This document shows positions 33,697 through 43,048 of a stretch of DNA of 64,000 nucleotides, piece by piece. Numbering within the stretch: position 1 is the stretch's first letter; each line of letters opens with the position of its first letter. Under the pieces are notes generated by a model that saw only the letters and a program-made list of their open reading frames with translations, was not told where the DNA came from and made no database searches. The position numbers and the translations under genes are program-made. Source of the DNA: Candidatus Zixiibacteriota bacterium (GTDB lineage: Bacteria > Zixibacteria > MSB-5A5 > WJJR01); NCBI GenBank assembly GCA_036397555.1, contig DASWIS010000001.1:1-64000 (forward strand), written 5' to 3'.

Positions 33697-35646
33697 CTAT
33701 TCGGCCGATAAGACCATGATGCGATGCTGCGCGAGACTGACCGTGTTAAACATGCTGCGCAAGTCCGGGAACTGCCTGGCGCCGAAGTCACGCCGTTCGA
33801 CGCGCCAGAACCGCCGCGCGGTAATCGAGTCGCCATCGACGCCGATCGAGGAGCGGAAAACAAACCCATCGCCGATCAGATCGTGCGGCGGTGGTGGCGT
33901 GTTGAGACGAAAACCATCGGGGACATGCCAGACCATCCGGCATTCCTCAGTCCACGCCGATTCGAAGGAGATCGGGTAGTGCCGGGCTGATGTCATCAGC
34001 GGATTTTCGCCGAGTGCACGGATGGTGCCGGGGAAGATCGTCAATCGGTCCGCGTCGACCGTGGCGGCTCCCGTCCAGTCGAATTCGACCCGCATCAGGA
34101 TCGGTGCCCAGCCGTGCTTGCCGCTCCGAGTGATTTCAATCGCGGTCGGCGCGATGTCGGGCAGCCATTCACGGCGCAGGTATCCGACCGTGTCGTGGTC
34201 GGCGAGCGCGCACAGCAGTTCAAAGGCGGCTTGGCCGCCGAGCGTCAACTCGAGCGTCCCGTGCGCCGATCCGTCCGCCCGCAGAGTGACCGAGCCGTCG
34301 GCGATGCGGGAATTGTCGACCGGCGGGGCCGGAAGGTCGATTAAAACCTTTCGATGCGACGGGTACCCGATGACCACTCCGGCATCCACTTGATCATCGG
34401 GGGGGAGATATCCCAGCCAGGCATTGGGAACGTTGGTCTCACAGAAGATCTGCTCGCCGTCGTGTTCAATGCAGACAATGGCGTGGTCGAATTGTTCGAG
34501 ACGGTGGTCGCGCTGGTCGAACCGCAGGTGGCTGCGACGCGAGATCAATACCGGCCAGGCGTCGATGTCATGGTACCGCAATAGCGAGATAAACAGCAGG
34601 TTCTTCTCGAGCGCGTTGCCGCGACGGTCGGACAAGACGCGAGCGGCATCCCGCAGGCCGCCGTTGTAGACCGAGATGGCCGCACCGGAGACAGCGACCG
34701 AATCACGCACAAATTCGTAGATACGTTCGATCAACTCCCGGCTTGACAACAGGGGCGCGACCTTGTCCCAGCGGGGCCAATTGTGGTTGGGCTCCAGGAC
34801 GCGGCTGTACGCGCGCTTGACCTGATCGGCCAGATCATTCCAGGAGTCGACAAACTCCATCACCTTGGAGCCGTCGTTGAAGCGGACGACCTGGAAATCC
34901 AGCAGCGTTCGATGGTTGAGAATCGAGGCGACCAACGGTTCGGTGGTCAGCGGCGCGAGATCGATTGCATGCCAACGGAACTGCCGCACGGTCCCGCTGC
35001 CGTGGACAAGCGAAATAACCTCGCTGGTGTCGGGTCCGCGCACGAACTCGCTGTTGTTGACGACCGCCGTGTACTCAAAGCCCTCCGGCAACCTCACCGC
35101 CAATTCGGAGTACTCGGTCGGAACCACATCCTGAAAGGCCCATGGACGCAGGTAGTAAAAATTGCGCGAACTGAGTTCGTAGCGGTACTCGATCACGCAA
35201 CCGGGGGCGACCTCGGGAAAGGCGAAGACCAAGGCGCGCCAGTCTCCGGTTTCCTCGGTGATGAAGACGCGGCTGGCGACATCGACGACCCGGCCGTCCC
35301 GAGTCACCGTGTGGGCTTCGACCTTCTCGATTTTCTCGGATTTATGGTACGGAATCTTGATGTTGGCCAAAAATGACGCGTCGTGCCGGAAAATTTGAAC
35401 CCGCCGGTGCCGCTGGAACGTAAACTTTAGACCGGGGCCCACAGTTATCTGACCCCGATCGAAACTGACCGAGGCGCCCGCCGTCGGATCGTCGCCGAGG
35501 CGGGTGCGGCTGTACTCCGTGGGTGTCTGTTGTCCCCAAGGTGCGCGGCCCGCGTCCTGAGCAACAACGGGGACCGCCGTACCCAGCAGGAAGGCCGTTG
35601 CCCAAGCCCCAAGGGACAACGCCTTATGGCGTGTTGTCAACTGCAT
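33697..35646 (-). CDS. DUF3857/transglutaminase-like protein without the catalytic cysteine
   Basis: A protein of about 649 residues from the ATG at 35646, which begins a signal peptide (LGAWATAFLLGTAVPVVAQ); a start at 35685 would add 13 residues. DUF3857 occupies about residues 60-250. In the transglutaminase-like domain, the segment corresponding to GDCKD reads RRGNALEKN, so cysteine is replaced by alanine. The histidine survives (EQFDHAIVC), but the aspartate position reads FCETN. It is therefore probably a binding or structural pseudoenzyme that works with the active paralogue downstream. Confidence 0.83.
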   Translation of the reverse strand: MQLTTRHKALSLGAWATAFLLGTAVPVVAQDAGRAPWGQQTPTEYSRTRLGDDPTAGASVSFDRGQITVGPGLKFTFQRHRRVQIFRHDASFLANIKIPYHKSEKIEKVEAHTVTRDGRVVDVASRVFITEETGDWRALVFAFPEVAPGCVIEYRYELSSRNFYYLRPWAFQDVVPTEYSELAVRLPEGFEYTAVVNNSEFVRGPDTSEVISLVHGSGTVRQFRWHAIDLAPLTTEPLVASILNHRTLLDFQVVRFNDGSKVMEFVDSWNDLADQVKRAYSRVLEPNHNWPRWDKVAPLLSSRELIERIYEFVRDSVAVSGAAISVYNGGLRDAARVLSDRRGNALEKNLLFISLLRYHDIDAWPVLISRRSHLRFDQRDHRLEQFDHAIVCIEHDGEQIFCETNVPNAWLGYLPPDDQVDAGVVIGYPSHRKVLIDLPAPPVDNSRIADGSVTLRADGSAHGTLELTLGGQAAFELLCALADHDTVGYLRREWLPDIAPTAIEITRSGKHGWAPILMRVEFDWTGAATVDADRLTIFPGTIRALGENPLMTSARHYPISFESAWTEECRMVWHVPDGFRLNTPPPPHDLIGDGFVFRSSIGVDGDSITARRFWRVERRDFGARQFPDLRSMFNTVSLAQHRIMVLSAE

Positions 35647-36015
35647 GGCCTGACTGAACCACCATGCCCGGGCCACGCATGGCACGCGAGAGCCCGATCT
35701 TCACCTTATCGTTTGCGGCAGGAAGTGGGGCATCCCACCGCCGGAGAGCGCTGCGGGGCGCCTGTAAGCGTCCAGCATAAAGATAAAGTGAGGTCTTCGG
35801 GGGTCACAAGCGGAATTTGGGGGGTGTTAAGGGGCGGATCGGACATTTCTCAGCCCTGGACTTACCCTGAGCTTGCTATTTCCCTTGAGTTGGCGGCGTG
35901 TGATATCCGGTAGGGCGGGTTTAATCCGCAGGGTTTGCGCAAATCGGAGTGTTCGTCGGGGTGTGGTGGCGTGTCGGCGGGGCATGCCCGCCCTGAGTTG
36001 GTTCGCTTGACCGAT
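35647..36015. other. Gene-free stretch with decayed palindromic repeats
   Basis: About 370 bases upstream of the pseudo-transglutaminase gene. The stretch 35908-36000 holds GGTAGGGCGGGTTTAATCCGC and GGCGGGGCATGCCCGCC (35976-35992), both inverted-repeat-like and similar to palindromes elsewhere in the window. A reading frame starting at 36213 runs through the region but is not credible. The promoter of the transglutaminase pair should lie near 35660-35800. Confidence 0.45.
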
Positions 36016-36053
36016 CACAAACAAAACCCCCCCGCGTCCATCGACGCGGGGGT
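36016..36053 (-). terminator. Rho-independent terminator of the Lys-rich small gene
   Basis: On the minus strand ACCCCCGCGTC and GACGCGGGGGG form a 10-bp stem around GATG (about 36026-36053), followed by TTTTGTTTG. The plus strand also has a short T-run after the stem, so it may work in both directions. Confidence 0.8.
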
Positions 36054-36086
36054 TCTGTTTTTGCGGACTGCGAACCATCGTCGCGA

Positions 36087-36206
36087 TTAGCCGCCGATCT
36101 TCTTGACCGTGCGGGCCTTTGCGCTCTGCGTGGTCTTGCTTGGTGCGACCGGTTTGGTCTTCGGCTTGCCGGTCGGACGCTTGGTCGTGGTCTTCTTTGC
36201 TTTCAT
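36087..36206 (-). CDS. Very small Lys/Thr-rich basic protein (39 residues)
   Basis: Starting at ATG 36206, it is composed almost wholly of K, T, P, A and S (MKAKKTTTKRPTGKPK, ending ARTVKKIGG). GGAGG lies 10 bases upstream and a strong terminator follows about 35 bases beyond the stop codon, which supports a real transcription unit. An overlapping frame starting closer to the GGAGG (ATG 36213) encodes a 128-residue chain that runs through the terminator and is not credible. It may bind nucleic acid, like the H1-type protein at 17251. No family is recognised. Confidence 0.55.
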   Translation of the reverse strand: MKAKKTTTKRPTGKPKTKPVAPSKTTQSAKARTVKKIGG

Positions 36207-36435
36207 CGGGCATTCACCTCCCCATCCAGGAAGCGTGGTTGGCACACAATGTCCGTGTGTGCGCGGTTCGTCTACGCTCACCGCGAGCGGAGTTGATCGA
36301 GCTTGATACGCAGATGTGTCAGTTTTCGATACGGAAATCGTGCGCCGCAGCTGCGGATCGAGAATGATTTCGGCTCCTGCAACCAGTCTGTCGATCTGAT
36401 GTCGGATCAAACGACTCACGTGAACGTACTCTAAC

Positions 36436-36471
36436 GACAAAAATCCCCGCGCCATTGCTGGCGCGGGGATT
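36436..36471 (-). terminator. Rho-independent terminator of groESL
   Basis: AATCCCCGCGCC and GGCGCGGGGATT (36442-36471) form a 12-bp stem; on the minus strand ATTTTTGTCG follows. It lies 27 bases past the groEL stop codon. Confidence 0.88.
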
Positions 36472-36497
36472 GTCTTCGATATGGCTTTCCGGTCGGC

Positions 36498-38144
<1,647 letters not shown>

Positions 38145-38195
38145 GAATCATCCTCCTGTATGGTGACGGCGCTTGGCGCCGATACGTTGCGACTG

Positions 38196-38492
38196 TCAGT
38201 TGACGACCGCGAGAATGTCCGACTCGCGCATGATCAAAAACTCATCGTGGTTGATCGTGACTTCCGTGCCGGAGTACTTTCCGTACAGCACGCGGTCGCC
38301 CTTTTTGACTTCCAACGGGATGAGCGTGCCCTCTTCGGTCTTGCGGCCGGTGCCGATTTCGATGACTTCGCCTTCCTGCGGCTTCTCTTTGGCGGTGTCG
38401 GGGATGATGATCCCGCCCTTCTTGACTTCCTGCTCGGTCTCCAGCGGGCGGATGACCACGCGGTCGGCCAGCGGTTTGACATTGATTGCCAT
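38196..38492 (-). CDS. groES: Co-chaperonin GroES (Hsp10)
   Basis: The seven-fold lid of the GroEL cavity, 98 residues from ATG 38492 (preceded by AGGAGGACGC). The motifs [30 protein letters not shown], the mobile loop and [13 protein letters not shown] with final ILAVVN are standard. A longer frame to 38564 is not used. groEL follows after 51 bases. Confidence 0.97.
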   Translation of the reverse strand: MAINVKPLADRVVIRPLETEQEVKKGGIIIPDTAKEKPQEGEVIEIGTGRKTEEGTLIPLEVKKGDRVLYGKYSGTEVTINHDEFLIMRESDILAVVN

Positions 38493-38590
38493 GTTGCGTC
38501 CTCCTGTGGTCTCGTCGTGAGACCGTGTTAGAACTGTGGGTGCGTCTGTTGTGCCCGCAGCCATTTGCGAAAATGTCAGACGGGCGCACT

Positions 38591-38617
38591 ATTAGCACTC
38601 ACCTCAAGTGAGTGCTA
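38591..38617. promoter_or_regulatory. CIRCE element (HrcA operator) of groESL
   Basis: TTAGCACTC at 38591-38599 and GAGTGCTAA at 38609-38617 with a 9-base spacer match the consensus perfectly. It lies in the leader upstream of groES, so the operon should be repressed by HrcA and induced by heat. hrcA itself is not in the window. Confidence 0.95.
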
Positions 38618-38629
38618 ATAGGTTTGCTC

Positions 38630-38660
38630 CATTATACGCGAATCAATGGTAAAGATGCAA
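38630..38660 (-). promoter_or_regulatory. Sigma-70-type promoter of groESL
   Basis: Reading the minus strand, a perfect TATAAT (38635-38630) stands 18 to 19 bases downstream of TTGCAT. The CIRCE begins about 12 bases beyond the -10 hexamer, so HrcA would block initiation. Confidence 0.7.
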
Positions 38661-38683
38661 ATTCTTTTGCAGTGCAAACGATA

Positions 38684-38705
38684 TGGGGGCCAGCCCCAGC
38701 CCGCT
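38684..38705. repeat. Short GGGGCCAGCCCC-type inverted repeat
   Basis: GGGGGCCAGCCCCAGCCC lies between the groES promoter and coaX. Nearly the same word (GGGGCCAGCCCCCGCG) occurs at about 15006-15021 between the E1 and E2 genes. The arms GGGGC/GCCCC could fold into a small hairpin. Confidence 0.4.
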
Positions 38706-38741
38706 GCGGCCTATCTCATGGTCAGATATAGCGTTGTGCGA

Positions 38742-39518
38742 TCAGCCCATCGAGTTGCGAAGAATGTGCCGCAGCCCCTTGAGGGTCAAAACAGGATCGA
38801 CCGATTCAATGGCCATCGATCCGGCGGCGATGGTCTCGGCCAATCCCCCAGTGGCGATGACTTTTGGTTTGCCCCCTAATTGGGCCATGATCCGTCGCAC
38901 GATCTCATCGACCGAGCCGATCGCTCCAAAGAAGAGACCCGAGCGGAGCGCTTCCTCAGTCGTGGTCCCGATCACCGACGGGGGCTCCGCGATCGACACC
39001 TTGAATAGCTGCGCCGCTTTCTGGGCGAGCAGGTTTCCCGAGGTCTCGATCCCCGGAGCGATTGATCCTCCGATATAAGCGCCATCCGTTGAAATGACAT
39101 CGAAGGTCGTGGCGGTGCCGAAGTCGACCACGATTCCCGCCTGCCCGTGCTCGACCCAAAACCCCTCGGCGTTAGCGATGCGGTCGGCCCCGATCTGCTC
39201 GGGACGGGGGACATCGAGACGGATCGTCAGCTTGGAGTGATGCGACACCATAATCGGCCTGCGCCCGCACAGCCGTGTCACCGCCTCTTCGATCAACGGT
39301 GTCATCATCGGCACGACCGATCCGACCACGCTGCCGGTGATCGTGTCGGGTTTGATCCCCGCATCGGCGAAAACCTGTTTGAACAGCAGCGCCGCTTCAT
39401 CGAAGGTGCGTGTATGAGTCGACGCGAGACGAAACGAATAGACAAGCTCTTCGCCGGCGAAGAGACCCAAGTGGGTCGTCGTGTTGCCGACATCAATGGC
39501 GAGGGTGTGGGGCATCAT
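38742..39518 (-). CDS. coaX: Type III pantothenate kinase CoaX
   Basis: Phosphorylates pantothenate in the first step of coenzyme A synthesis. It has 258 residues and the ASKHA fold: PHTLAIDVGNTTTHLGLF (phosphate 1), RIANAEGF with the GADR motif just before, VVDFGTATTFDVI (phosphate 2) and the GGSIAPGIETS loop. Type III enzymes need a monovalent cation and are not inhibited by CoA. It is often linked to birA, and birA is present here three genes away on the same strand. Confidence 0.95.
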   Translation of the reverse strand: MMPHTLAIDVGNTTTHLGLFAGEELVYSFRLASTHTRTFDEAALLFKQVFADAGIKPDTITGSVVGSVVPMMTPLIEEAVTRLCGRRPIMVSHHSKLTIRLDVPRPEQIGADRIANAEGFWVEHGQAGIVVDFGTATTFDVISTDGAYIGGSIAPGIETSGNLLAQKAAQLFKVSIAEPPSVIGTTTEEALRSGLFFGAIGSVDEIVRRIMAQLGGKPKVIATGGLAETIAAGSMAIESVDPVLTLKGLRHILRNSMG

Positions 39519-39560
39519 CGGGGAGTCCAGTCCCGCGAATTGCTAAACGCCTTGCGCGGA

Positions 39561-39588
39561 TTGACTTAACCAAATGACAGGTTATATT
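39561..39588 (+). promoter_or_regulatory. Candidate sigma-70 promoter for the DUF5678/retropepsin pair
   Basis: TTGACT (39561-39566) and TATATT (39583-39588) are spaced by 16 bases, about 70 bases before the ATG of the first gene. The region is clearly more AT-rich than its surroundings. Confidence 0.45.
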
Positions 39589-39656
39589 TCAAGTGGAACC
39601 TGCTTTCATGTCGCCGATAGTAGAATAGAGCCGTATAGAGGTTTGGACTGATTCCT

Positions 39657-39908
39657 ATGGGTGAATTGCAAAAAGAACTCGAATACTTCGAATCTAAGAA
39701 GCTCGAGTTGCTCGAGCACTTTGAGCACAAGTACGTGCTGATCAAGAACACACGAATGCACGGCGCGTTTGATTCATTTCAGGCCGCCTATGAGCGCGGC
39801 ATTGAGTTGTTTGGGAATGTTCCCATGCTCATCAAACGTGTAGAGCGCGACGAATCCGTATTGACATTCCCTGCCCTCACATTGGGTGTTCTTCGTGCCA
39901 ACGTTTGA
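39657..39908 (+). CDS. DUF5678-like small protein
   Basis: A protein of 83 residues. After a charged helix (LQKELEYFESKKLELLEHF) comes the DUF5678 core: HKYVLIKNTRMHGAFDSFQAAYERGIELFGNVPMLIKRV. The function of DUF5678 is unknown; it is often encoded upstream of a retropepsin-like protein. Its stop lies 23 bases inside the next gene, so the two are translationally coupled. Codon use is less GC-rich than in neighbouring genes, which suggests recent acquisition. Confidence 0.78.
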   Translation: MGELQKELEYFESKKLELLEHFEHKYVLIKNTRMHGAFDSFQAAYERGIELFGNVPMLIKRVERDESVLTFPALTLGVLRANV

Positions 39909-40371
39909 CAAGTCATTTGGGTTCGACGGGGCAAAGGGGAGAGTGTCCTGGTCTGATGGAATGAGCATCCTCGGGCCGCTGTTGAACGTAGAGATCGGTA
40001 TACCTCCGCAAGTAGCGAATGCTCTCACTAAACAGGGGGCACCTCTGCCTCAATCCGTTGTCGGAACTGCACTCTTGGATACAGGTGCCGCAGGTTGCGT
40101 AATTGATGAGGATGCCGCGCAAAAGCTAGCCCTTCAACCTGTAGGAGCTATTCGCGTCGCTGGCGTCGGCGCCCCCGAGATCCGTCCTTCTTATGCAGTC
40201 CGCTTGTATTTCCCCGAACTGATGAATAATTGGTTTGAGCCCGAGGTTGTCACTTCATCAGATCATCTCTTGGGCAAACAGGGAATCTTGGCGTTGATCG
40301 GCCGAGATTTTCTCAGACACACAGTGCTCGTCTACAATGGAAAGCTGGGCACGATCACACTTGCTTGGTAG
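39886..40371 (+). CDS. Retropepsin-like aspartic protease
   Basis: A protein of 161 residues starting at GTG 39886 (or GTG 39895). The catalytic loop is TALLDTGAAGCVIDEDAA (D-T-G), and the second half has GILALIGRDFLRHTVLVYNG, the conserved G-R-D-[FI]-L strand of single-domain bacterial retropepsins. Such proteins act as dimers; targets are unknown. It is cytoplasmic, since no signal peptide is present, and is coupled to the DUF5678 protein, a possible partner or substrate. Confidence 0.83.
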   Translation: MFFVPTFDKSFGFDGAKGRVSWSDGMSILGPLLNVEIGIPPQVANALTKQGAPLPQSVVGTALLDTGAAGCVIDEDAAQKLALQPVGAIRVAGVGAPEIRPSYAVRLYFPELMNNWFEPEVVTSSDHLLGKQGILALIGRDFLRHTVLVYNGKLGTITLAW

Positions 40372-40395
40372 TGTACTACTCTTTGATCGCTGATT

Positions 40396-41124
40396 TCACT
40401 TCAGCAGGAAGAATAACCCCAACACAATAAGCAGTCCATCCACCAGCGTGAGGAAGACGCGCGGGGTTGTGCGCTTCAGGATGCGGTGGCCGATCCAGGT
40501 GCCGAATATCATCAGCACCGCGATCGCTGCACCCAGGGGCAGCATGGATTGGTGCAGCAGGCCTAATCCGCCGTAACTGAGCGTCTTGGCTATATGCATG
40601 GCAAAAGCGCCGAAGGCGATGGTAGCGACAAACGCCTCCTTGGTTAGTCCTGTTGCCAGAAAAAACGGCACCGCCGCCGGGCCGATGGCCCCCCAGATCG
40701 CCGAAAAGAAGCCGACAATCGCGCCCAGCGGGATGAAGATCCAATGCTGTGACGGTCGCACCTGCATCTGCTCGAAGCGCCGCAGAAAAACTGAGGCAAT
40801 GAGGAAAACGCCGATACTGCGTGTGAGCAATCCTGTCGGTAGACGAACAAAGATGAGCGCGCCCAGGATCGCTCCGGGTATGGCGCCGAGGCAATACTTG
40901 AAGGTCAGCGGCCACTTGACGTGTTTGAACAGCAGCAGCACGCGCGAGAGATTTGAGAAGATCAGTCCCAGCGTGATGAGCGGCACCGCCGTGCGCGGCC
41001 CGACGATGGCAACCACGATTGGCAGATAGAGAATCCCGCCGCCGAAACCGCAGATCGCCGAAATGATCCCGGCGACACAGGCGCCGGACAGAAGCAAGGG
41101 CAGCTCAAACGCCGAGACATCCAT
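40396..41124 (-). CDS. Sulfite exporter TauE/SafE family membrane protein
   Basis: An inner-membrane protein of 242 residues with eight hydrophobic segments. Family features include LLSGACVAGIISAICGFGGGILYLPIVVAI and the internal repeat GAIVGFFSAIWGAIGPAAVPFFL. TauE/SafE proteins are thought to move sulfur-containing anions such as sulfite or sulfoacetate. The start ATG overlaps the TGA of birA by one base, so it is the last gene of the lptB-birA operon. Substrate is unknown. Confidence 0.88.
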   Translation of the reverse strand: MDVSAFELPLLLSGACVAGIISAICGFGGGILYLPIVVAIVGPRTAVPLITLGLIFSNLSRVLLLFKHVKWPLTFKYCLGAIPGAILGALIFVRLPTGLLTRSIGVFLIASVFLRRFEQMQVRPSQHWIFIPLGAIVGFFSAIWGAIGPAAVPFFLATGLTKEAFVATIAFGAFAMHIAKTLSYGGLGLLHQSMLPLGAAIAVLMIFGTWIGHRILKRTTPRVFLTLVDGLLIVLGLFFLLK

Positions 41125-42137
41125 CAGGTTCGGAGCGTCGCTTCGCCGGAGAAGACAACAGTGTCCTGCTGACCGTTCCGCACGATCAACGCGCCATTGT
41201 CATCAAGATCGACCGCCGTGCCCGTGATCGTGTGATGGCCCTGTTTGATAGCCACTTCTTGACCCAAGAGGACAGAGCGGCGTTTGTATTCGGCGAGGAA
41301 CGGTGTGATGCCATCCGAGCGAAATCGTATATACAGCGCGTCAAAGTGTTCCAAAAAGGCGCGGTAGAGTGCCATGCGGTCGACCGGCCTGCCCTGCGCC
41401 ATGGCCAGCGAGATGGCCCGAGCACGGAACTCGTCGGGAAAGTCTTCGGCCGTGTGCGACACGTTGATGCCGGTCCCGCAGACCGCATATTCGACCAGAT
41501 CGTTTTCCGTCGAAGGTTTTCTCTTGAGGGCGGACACTTCAGTCAGCACACCAAGAACCTTCTTCCCGTCGATCAGTCCGTCATTGGGCCACTTCAGTCC
41601 CACCGTGAGGTTCAATTCCTGCTCGACGGTTTGGGCGAATGCCAATGCCGCCAGCAGCGAGAGCCCCGACGCGCGCTGCAATAGTCCCGACGGGCGCAGG
41701 ATTATCGACGACCAGATGCCCAATCCGGAGGCGGAAAACCATTGGCGCCCCAGGCGTCCCTTGCCGCCGGTCTGTTCTTCGGCGACGACAATCGTTCCTT
41801 CGGGCGCTCCGCTGTCGGCCAGTTCGACGGCGCGGGTGTTGGTCGAACGGACCTTCGCATAACAGTGCAGTCCTTTGGCGAAGATTTTCGTCCGCAAACC
41901 GGCGAGAATCTCTGTGTCGATCATGCGGTCGGGACGCGCAATCAGTCGCAGTGCGCCATCGGCATCGGGGGCAATGACGTAGCCGTGCCCGGCGAGTTCG
42001 TGCAATGCGGCGGACAGGACGTCCGCATCGGCGCCGAGAATCTCCACGAGCTGCAGCGTGGTCAGCGGCCGTGCGTGCAGTGATTCGATAACGCCGATTT
42101 GCAAACGTGCCGTCGGCGCGATCTCCGAATTGTTCAA
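41124..42137 (-). CDS. birA: Biotin--[acetyl-CoA-carboxylase] ligase BirA, with N-terminal HTH
   Basis: Attaches biotin to carboxylase carrier proteins. The TTG at 42137 (TTGA overlap with nadC, GGGGACG upstream) starts a protein of 337 residues; the longer frame reads through nadC in another phase. Residues about 8-75 form a winged helix (LHARPLTTLQLVEILG, LSAALHELAGHGYVI). The ligase domain has the ST-N motif KVRSTNTRAVEL, the ATP/biotin loop GGKGRLGRQWFS and LKWPNDGLIDGKKVLGVL. The final SH3-like domain ends in VFSGEATLRT. The HTH suggests that it also represses biotin genes. Confidence 0.93.
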   Translation of the reverse strand: MNNSEIAPTARLQIGVIESLHARPLTTLQLVEILGADADVLSAALHELAGHGYVIAPDADGALRLIARPDRMIDTEILAGLRTKIFAKGLHCYAKVRSTNTRAVELADSGAPEGTIVVAEEQTGGKGRLGRQWFSASGLGIWSSIILRPSGLLQRASGLSLLAALAFAQTVEQELNLTVGLKWPNDGLIDGKKVLGVLTEVSALKRKPSTENDLVEYAVCGTGINVSHTAEDFPDEFRARAISLAMAQGRPVDRMALYRAFLEHFDALYIRFRSDGITPFLAEYKRRSVLLGQEVAIKQGHHTITGTAVDLDDNGALIVRNGQQDTVVFSGEATLRT

Positions 42138-43048
42138 GCCGAACGTCCCCTTTTGAGGGCGATCCACTCCAGCGAAAAGTCGACTGCGGGCGCGGAGTGG
42201 GTGATCGCGCCGACCGAAATGAAATCGACCCCGGTACGGGCCATTCGGTCGATGTTGCGTGCGGTGATGTTGCCCGATGCTTCGATGCGGACGCGCGCCT
42301 TGTGGGCTGCCTCGAAGCCACGGATCAGTCTGACCGCCTGTCGGAGGCGCTCCGGCGTGAAGTTGTCCAGCAAGAGCCAATCGACACCCGCGAGCAGAGC
42401 GATGTCGAGCTGAGCGTGTGAAGTGATCTCACAGATGACGATGCGACGGCTCTTTGCGGAGAGCACGCGCCGAATCGCTTCGGCCAATCCGCCCGCCGCC
42501 GCGATGTGGTTGTCCTTGATCATCACCGCGTCGTAGAGTCCGAGCCGGTGATTCAGCGCGCCGCCCGACCTTGCGGCGTGCTTTTCCAACAAGCGCCATC
42601 CCGGCGTCGTTTTGCGCGTGTCCAACAGGCGGGCGGTGTTGCGGGGAATCTTCGCCGCCAGCGCATGCGTCGCGGTGGCGATCCCGGACAGATGAGAGAG
42701 AAAATTGAGCGCGGTGCGTTCCCCCGTCAGAATCGCGGTGCTCGGCCCGGCCAAAGTTGCGACCGATTCTCCTCGGCGAAACCGTTCACCGTCGCGCCTG
42801 CGCCAGTTGACTGTCACGTGTCGATCGAGTTGTCGAAAAACCTCGGCGACCGCATCGCAGCCGTCGAGCACGCCCGCTCGCCGGGCGATAATCCTGGCGC
42901 CTCCCGTTTCGCGACCGAAAGCGAGGGCGGCCGTTGTTAGATCGCCCGGTCCGACATCTTCAGCCAGTGCCAATCGCACCAGCGTCCGCGTCTGTCGCCG
43001 GTACGCCTGGCGCGAGACGGAAAACAGGTGTCGATCGAGCGTTCGCAT
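42134..43048 (-). CDS. nadC: Nicotinate-nucleotide pyrophosphorylase (quinolinate phosphoribosyltransferase) NadC
   Basis: Converts quinolinate and PRPP to nicotinate mononucleotide in NAD synthesis. The ATG at 43048 overlaps the tsaD stop by one base and gives 304 residues. Motifs: LAEDVGPGDLTTAAL, LTGERTALNFLSHLSGIATAT, LLDTRKTTPGWRLLEKHAARSGGALNHR, MIKDNHI and the C-terminal DFISVGAITHSAPAVDFSL. nadA and nadB are not in the window. Confidence 0.96.
   Translation of the reverse strand: MRTLDRHLFSVSRQAYRRQTRTLVRLALAEDVGPGDLTTAALAFGRETGGARIIARRAGVLDGCDAVAEVFRQLDRHVTVNWRRRDGERFRRGESVATLAGPSTAILTGERTALNFLSHLSGIATATHALAAKIPRNTARLLDTRKTTPGWRLLEKHAARSGGALNHRLGLYDAVMIKDNHIAAAGGLAEAIRRVLSAKSRRIVICEITSHAQLDIALLAGVDWLLLDNFTPERLRQAVRLIRGFEAAHKARVRIEASGNITARNIDRMARTGVDFISVGAITHSAPAVDFSLEWIALKRGRSA

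Noticed and set aside
35827-36213. Minus-strand frame of 128 residues beginning MPDESKED
   Set aside because: It runs through a strong terminator, has no recognisable domain and loses out to the Lys-rich frame with better-spaced signals.
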